Source: Chryseolinea serpens
GTDB taxonomy: Bacteria; Bacteroidota; Bacteroidia; Cytophagales; Cyclobacteriaceae
Direction of reading: 5' to 3'
DNA: 64,000 bases
Assembly (NCBI RefSeq): GCF_900129725.1
Contig: NZ_FQWQ01000003.1
Coordinates: 62,001 to 126,000 of the forward strand
Shown here: positions 59,814 to 64,000 of the stretch, piece by piece
Layout of the letters: each line of letters begins with the position of its first letter
Position numbering within the stretch: the stretch's first letter is position 1
Notes under the pieces: generated by a model
What the model was told of the DNA's origin: nothing
Database searches by the model: none
Seen by the model: the letters and a program-made list of their open reading frames with translations, nothing else
Made by a program: the position numbers and the translations under genes

Positions 59814-61063
59814 TGTGCCAATTGGTTTATTAAGCCTGAGACAAATAAGAGCTGAATATAGCTTTGCCGGTATTGTTGTTGTGCGTCGTAGTATTGCTGC
59901 TGCGTTTCCAGCCAGCTTCGTTGAGCTTCCAAAAAGTCGATGATCGTGGTGCCGCCGCGCAGGTAGGCGTAGCGCACCCGGTCGAGTATGGATTGTGCCT
60001 GTTGCAGGATGCCCGTGAACCGCTCCACATTCTGTTGCTGAACGATAAAGCTTTTATAGGCCGTGTTGATCTCGGTTTGGATCTGCGTTTGAACCGTCAC
60101 ATAGTTCTGTTCGGCTTGCCTTTTTAAGATCGTTGACTTTTGAATTTCGCCCTGGTTGCGGGAAAAGATCGGCAACTCGATCGTGCCAAAGAAACCGACA
60201 TAGGGCACGGTGTTCTGTGGGTTCCAGATCATGCCCAGCTCCGGCTGGGGAAGGGCCATCGACTTCTGGAATTTTATGTTGCTCTCCGAAAGGGTGATCA
60301 TGGTCTGGATCTGTTGGATATCCGACCGGTTGGCGAGGGCGTATCGCAAAAGCGTATCGATGTTGATGGATTCGGGAAATAGAAATTCATTGGTCAGGTC
60401 CACATCCACCGAGTCGGTTGTACCGATCAAAAAACGCAATTGACTCCGCTTGTTCAAGAGATCTTGCCGGACGGATTTCAATTGAACGGCATACTGCTCC
60501 GACAACAGCTGCGTCCGGATCAGGTCGGTCTCCGAGATCACCTGGTTCTTCAAACGGAGCGCATTGATCTTGGCCAGCGTGTCGGCGTTGTTCTTGGCAA
60601 TTTCAATGACGCGGATCTGATTTTGAGCAATCCACACATCAAGCCATTTGGAGGCTACGTCAAAAAAGACATTCCGCTCCAATTCCAGAAAATTCTTGTT
60701 GATGAGATTGTAGCCTTGATTGGCGACATCGATGCGGTACTTCCGTTGGTTGGGCAATTGAAAGGGCTTGGTCAGCTGCCACCAGACCTGCCGGTTATGG
60801 GGACTGTTCCAGGCGGTGTTCTCAGCGTAGTATTTGCTGTTGGCCAGTTGCAGCGTTTGATTGTTCAGCGCCGGGTTGGGCCGGAGTTTGGCCGAGACAA
60901 TATCGGCCTGGCCGGCTTCTATGGTATAGCGCTCCGTTTTGAGAAAAAGGTTGTTCACGCGCGCGGCCTTCAATGCCTCTTGCAGACTCATAGATGACTG
61001 TGCTTCTGCGGTCAGGCAAACAACGTAGCCAAGTACCAATAGAAAGGATATTCGATAACGCAT
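59810..61063 (-). CDS. TolC-type outer-membrane efflux protein of the second system
   Basis: A 417-residue protein from ATG 61063, chosen because it begins a signal peptide (MRYRISFLLVLGYVVCLTAE); a frame from 61144 adds 27 residues without support. Two long-helix repeats follow (MSLQEALKAARVNNLFLKTE, NADTLAKINALRLKNQVISE). It is the first gene of the leftward efflux operon. The gap upstream (61064-61378) should contain the promoter; no two-component genes precede this operon, in contrast to the first system. Confidence 0.87.
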   Translation of the reverse strand: MRYRISFLLVLGYVVCLTAEAQSSMSLQEALKAARVNNLFLKTERYTIEAGQADIVSAKLRPNPALNNQTLQLANSKYYAENTAWNSPHNRQVWWQLTKPFQLPNQRKYRIDVANQGYNLINKNFLELERNVFFDVASKWLDVWIAQNQIRVIEIAKNNADTLAKINALRLKNQVISETDLIRTQLLSEQYAVQLKSVRQDLLNKRSQLRFLIGTTDSVDVDLTNEFLFPESINIDTLLRYALANRSDIQQIQTMITLSESNIKFQKSMALPQPELGMIWNPQNTVPYVGFFGTIELPIFSRNQGEIQKSTILKRQAEQNYVTVQTQIQTEINTAYKSFIVQQQNVERFTGILQQAQSILDRVRYAYLRGGTTIIDFLEAQRSWLETQQQYYDAQQQYRQSYIQLLFVSGLINQLAQ

Positions 61064-61378
61064 GGCCGGGATAAGGGACGTTAAAAAAACATTTAAAGAT
61101 AGAGCAAATTCAGGAGGATTTTGATCCCTCACCAATCGAAACAAAGCTTATAGATCACAGCTTGTTCATAAAGTCACATACATTCCAGGAAAAATGTACG
61201 GAATTAAGTTCTTTTTAAGGTAGTGTTACTTTGTCGGTGAATGTCGTGAAGGATAATAAGAGCGCATGTGTATCGCGAAAAGTAACGCTCCAGGAATTAC
61301 GTAACGGGCTTGACGGCAATCGTTGCGGAAGGTTACCAGGAATTCTACTCCCGGTTTAGTGCTTATGCCAGGTACACC
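61064..61378. other. Intergenic region upstream of the second efflux operon
   Basis: No gene is supported. It should contain the leftward promoter of the TolC gene and the end of the IPT/NHL gene transcript. I see no clear palindrome, repeat or terminator. Confidence 0.5.
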
Positions 61379-64000
61379 TCAATGCAATGTGACCTTTCGA
61401 ATGGACTTGTTATTGGAGTCGGCCACATAAAGATTTCCATCGGCGTCGATGGCCATGGCCACGGGGGTATTCAATGAGGCCGTCAGGAGAGGGCCGTTGG
61501 TATTGCCCGGTGTTGACCCTGCGACCAGCACAGGGCTTCCGGTTGACACTTCATAGATGTGCGAGTGGCCTGTGCATACGTAAAGCGGTCCGGTCTTGTC
61601 CGCCACTATGCCCATGGGCATAGGTAAATTGACGAGGGTGGTCACTTCGCCCGAAGGGGTTATCTTCCGCACAAGGTCATTATTCAGATCACAGACATAG
61701 AGGTTGCCGGCGTTGTCGCTGGCAATGCCATAGGGTGCGTTGAAGGAGGCCGCGGTTCCAACGCCATTCACGGCGCCCGCACGGCCGCTTCCGGCAAAGG
61801 TCGTGACATTTCCACCCGGGGTGATCTTTCGGATCAGGTGATTATAGTAATCTGTAACATAGAGGTTGCCATTGGGCGCCATGGTTATTCCCAGGGGATA
61901 ATGGAATTGGGCGTTGCTTCCCGTGCCATCCTGCAGCCCTTGTGTTCCGCCGGCCAGCGTGGTGACAACACCGTTGCTGATCTGGCGGATCGCGTTGTTG
62001 TTCCCATCGGCAACATACAGATCGCCCGATGTGACATCGGCGAAAACACCATTGGGGATGTTGAACGCAGCGGCAGTGTTGGCGCCGTCGACAAAGCCCG
62101 GTCCGTTCCCCCCGGAAAAGGTGGTGGCTGTTCCGCTGCCATCGATGCTCAAAATGCTGTGAATGGTTCCTTGGCTGACCAGCAGGTTCCCGGCCCGCCC
62201 AATGGCAATGCCTAGCGGGGGCGCCGCCAATCCACTGATAAAGGTAGTGATCCCGGTGGTGGGCGTAACGGTAAAGGTGCCGCCGTTCATTTGAAAGCCG
62301 TTGACGGTGAGCACCAGGTCGCCGGTAGTAGCCGCGTTGGGAACCGTGACGACGATTTCCGCGGATGTTGCGCTCACCACCGTAGCCGCGACGCCGTTAA
62401 AAGTGACGAGCGTACCCGCCAGGGTTGGATCGAATCCCGTGCCCGTCAGTGTTACCGTGATGCCGACCGGCCCGCTTGCCGGCGCGAAAGAGCCGAACGA
62501 CAGTTGTTGTACGGTGAACACAGGTCCATAGACTTCACGCTTACCGTATTTCACAGAAATGTTCCCGGTTTTAGCGCCTTGTGGAACAACGGCGATGATC
62601 TGCGTTTCCGTAATGCTTTGAATGACCGCAGGCACGCCATTGAATTTTAAAACGATTTGACTCATGTCGGTGTTAAAGCCCGCTCCGCTGATGGTCACCG
62701 TTGTGCCGGCCGGACCCGAGGACGGTTGTACCGAACCCACATTGGTTTGAATGACGGTGAAGATGGGGCCGCTCAACAACCGCGAACTATATTCAACGGT
62801 CACGTAGCCCGTGGTGGCCGTGGTGGGCACGAGGGCCTTAATTTGCGTGGACGAAATTCTCTTAACGTCGGCCGCAACCCCATTGAATTTTACGAGCGGA
62901 GCGTTCTGAGTATCGAACCCTTGCCCGTTTATCGCGACCTCCGAATCCGGAAAGCCCCGGCTTGGGGAAATATCTGAAATAGCCGATGGACTCACGGTGA
63001 ACAATGGGCCAGTAGCCATCAGGTTGCCAACCTTCACAGTCACCGCCCCGGTCGTAGCACCCAGCGGGACAACAACCAACAGCTGCCGTGCCGACGCCGA
63101 AGTCACGGTGGCGACTGCGCCGTTGAAAAGCACCGTGTTGCCAGAGGGCACCTGGCTAAAGGCATCGCCGTTGACGGTGACCACCGTGCCCGGTGTGCCC
63201 ACAGCCGGATCGAGTTGTGAGATCCCAAACACCGTGAACAATGGACCCGTCACCCGTTGACCCGCTACCTCTACACTAACGGAACCGGAGGTGGCTCCTG
63301 CAGGAACGGTCACCTTCAGTTGCGCTGTGGTGGCCTGCGTGACCGTCGCGGCCACACCGTTAAACTTCACGATGTTTTGTGCACTCGTGGCTCCGAACTG
63401 CGAGCCGAAAATGGTCACCTCCGTGGAGGCCACTCCGGTCGACGGGTTTACGGAGGTAATGGTGAGTCCGGTAGACTCGATGAAGTCAAAAAATGGTCCC
63501 GTCACCAATTGATTTCCCACCACCAGGCCCACGGTGCCATCGCCGGCCTGAAAGGGCACCTCTGCATAGAGCGTATCTTTTTTTACACTTTTCAGGATGG
63601 CAGTTTTGCCATTGAAAGTCACCTTGTCGTCGGCCGCCCTCGCGCTGAAACCTTTCCCGATAATGGCCACCAGGGTGCCGGCCGGGCCTTCTCTGGGTTG
63701 AATGTCTTTGATGATAAGTTTGTCCTGAAAGGCGAACGACGGCCCGGTCACCGTCACGCCATTCACTGTGACCTTCACCGGCCCTGACCCTGCATCTTCC
63801 GGAATGATCACCACGATCTGGGTTTCCGTCACACTTTCCACTACCACGGCCACCCCGTTGATGGTGACAGAAACCTTGTCGATATCTGATCCAAATCCGG
63901 TGCCGGCAATCTTTATTTCCGTTCCCGGCATGCCGCTGTCGGGATCGATGGAAGAAATGATTGGCGGGACCAAAGGGAGTTCATCTCGCCGGCTGCAGCC
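61379..64000 (-). CDS. IPT/TIG and NHL-repeat surface lipoprotein (5' end outside window)
   Basis: At least 873 residues; the frame stays open to 64000 and starts outside. The visible N-terminus GCSRRDELP looks like the end of a lipoprotein signal with its Cys. Seven IPT/TIG domains of about 80 residues follow (for example SSIDPDSGMPGTEIKIAGTG, SVQPSSGPAGTTVTISGAGF). From about residue 600 an NHL beta-propeller runs to the end, with repeats such as YVADGNNNAIRQIS, YVTDYYNHLIRKIT and YVADSNNKSIRKVT. It is probably a surface adhesion or glycan-binding protein. Confidence 0.85.
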   Translation of the reverse strand, partial: GCSRRDELPLVPPIISSIDPDSGMPGTEIKIAGTGFGSDIDKVSVTINGVAVVVESVTETQIVVIIPEDAGSGPVKVTVNGVTVTGPSFAFQDKLIIKDIQPREGPAGTLVAIIGKGFSARAADDKVTFNGKTAILKSVKKDTLYAEVPFQAGDGTVGLVVGNQLVTGPFFDFIESTGLTITSVNPSTGVASTEVTIFGSQFGATSAQNIVKFNGVAATVTQATTAQLKVTVPAGATSGSVSVEVAGQRVTGPLFTVFGISQLDPAVGTPGTVVTVNGDAFSQVPSGNTVLFNGAVATVTSASARQLLVVVPLGATTGAVTVKVGNLMATGPLFTVSPSAISDISPSRGFPDSEVAINGQGFDTQNAPLVKFNGVAADVKRISSTQIKALVPTTATTGYVTVEYSSRLLSGPIFTVIQTNVGSVQPSSGPAGTTVTISGAGFNTDMSQIVLKFNGVPAVIQSITETQIIAVVPQGAKTGNISVKYGKREVYGPVFTVQQLSFGSFAPASGPVGITVTLTGTGFDPTLAGTLVTFNGVAATVVSATSAEIVVTVPNAATTGDLVLTVNGFQMNGGTFTVTPTTGITTFISGLAAPPLGIAIGRAGNLLVSQGTIHSILSIDGSGTATTFSGGNGPGFVDGANTAAAFNIPNGVFADVTSGDLYVADGNNNAIRQISNGVVTTLAGGTQGLQDGTGSNAQFHYPLGITMAPNGNLYVTDYYNHLIRKITPGGNVTTFAGSGRAGAVNGVGTAASFNAPYGIASDNAGNLYVCDLNNDLVRKITPSGEVTTLVNLPMPMGIVADKTGPLYVCTGHSHIYEVSTGSPVLVAGSTPGNTNGPLLTASLNTPVAMAIDADGNLYVADSNNKSIRKVTLH

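Overview
The window looks like a chromosome segment of a Bacteroidota bacterium, most likely order Cytophagales. The evidence is weak ribosome-binding sites, many lipoproteins with Bacteroidota-type lipoboxes, a DUF5686/carboxypeptidase-regulatory-like outer membrane protein, and an ECF sigma factor paired with a membrane protein. The species assignment is inference; no rRNA is present.

Two compartments are visible. Positions 1 to about 10,070 are AT-rich accessory DNA. They hold fragments of response regulators, two tiny membrane ORFs, and five related copies of a GGTCA-rich sequence resembling IS21-family ends. They also hold a DNA-glycosylase-fold-like gene whose start is lost at one of those ends, an intact partner gene resembling the alpha-glutamyl/putrescinyl thymine pyrophosphorylase clade 3 family, a HigBA toxin-antitoxin pair whose antitoxin carries an ImmA/IrrE peptidase domain, a single-gene ABC-ATPase/TOPRIM (OLD-like) protein, a frameshifted gene, and a tyrosine recombinase. 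The recombinase lies next to a tRNA-Arg(CCT) whose 3' end faces the accessory DNA. This is the usual layout of an integrative element inserted at a tRNA, and it is the part of the window closest to a defence island.

From 10.2 kb on, the DNA is GC-richer and looks like core genome. It encodes PaaN, a DUF4197 lipoprotein, an FMN-dependent alpha-hydroxy-acid oxidase, an ECF sigma factor with a partner that joins an inner-membrane segment to an outer-membrane barrel, CinA, a DUF5686 protein, a 2-oxo-acid dehydrogenase E2, an orphan ParA with a small partner, a cystathionine gamma-synthase-like enzyme, an MFS transporter, a TPR histidine kinase, an OmpA-type lipoprotein, a sugar isomerase/epimerase with a CE7 esterase, a large AsmA-like protein, two amino-acid permeases, a Fur-like winged-helix protein and a GH88 hydrolase.

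From 46.4 to 61.1 kb there are two complete heavy-metal RND efflux systems. The first runs rightward: response regulator, histidine kinase, TolC-type protein, adaptor, RND pump, small secreted protein. The second runs leftward: TolC-type protein, adaptor, DUF190 protein, RND pump. A small XRE regulator with two palindromic operators sits between them. The window ends inside an IPT/TIG plus NHL-repeat lipoprotein.

Intergenic DNA is rich in structured repeats: CTGACTACTGG-type low-complexity repeats that run into the 3' ends of two genes, REP-like AAGCTTC palindromes, four GTTGTTGG palindromes, and a tandem duplication of a structured unit of about 122 bp. No CRISPR array, rRNA or convincing riboswitch was seen.
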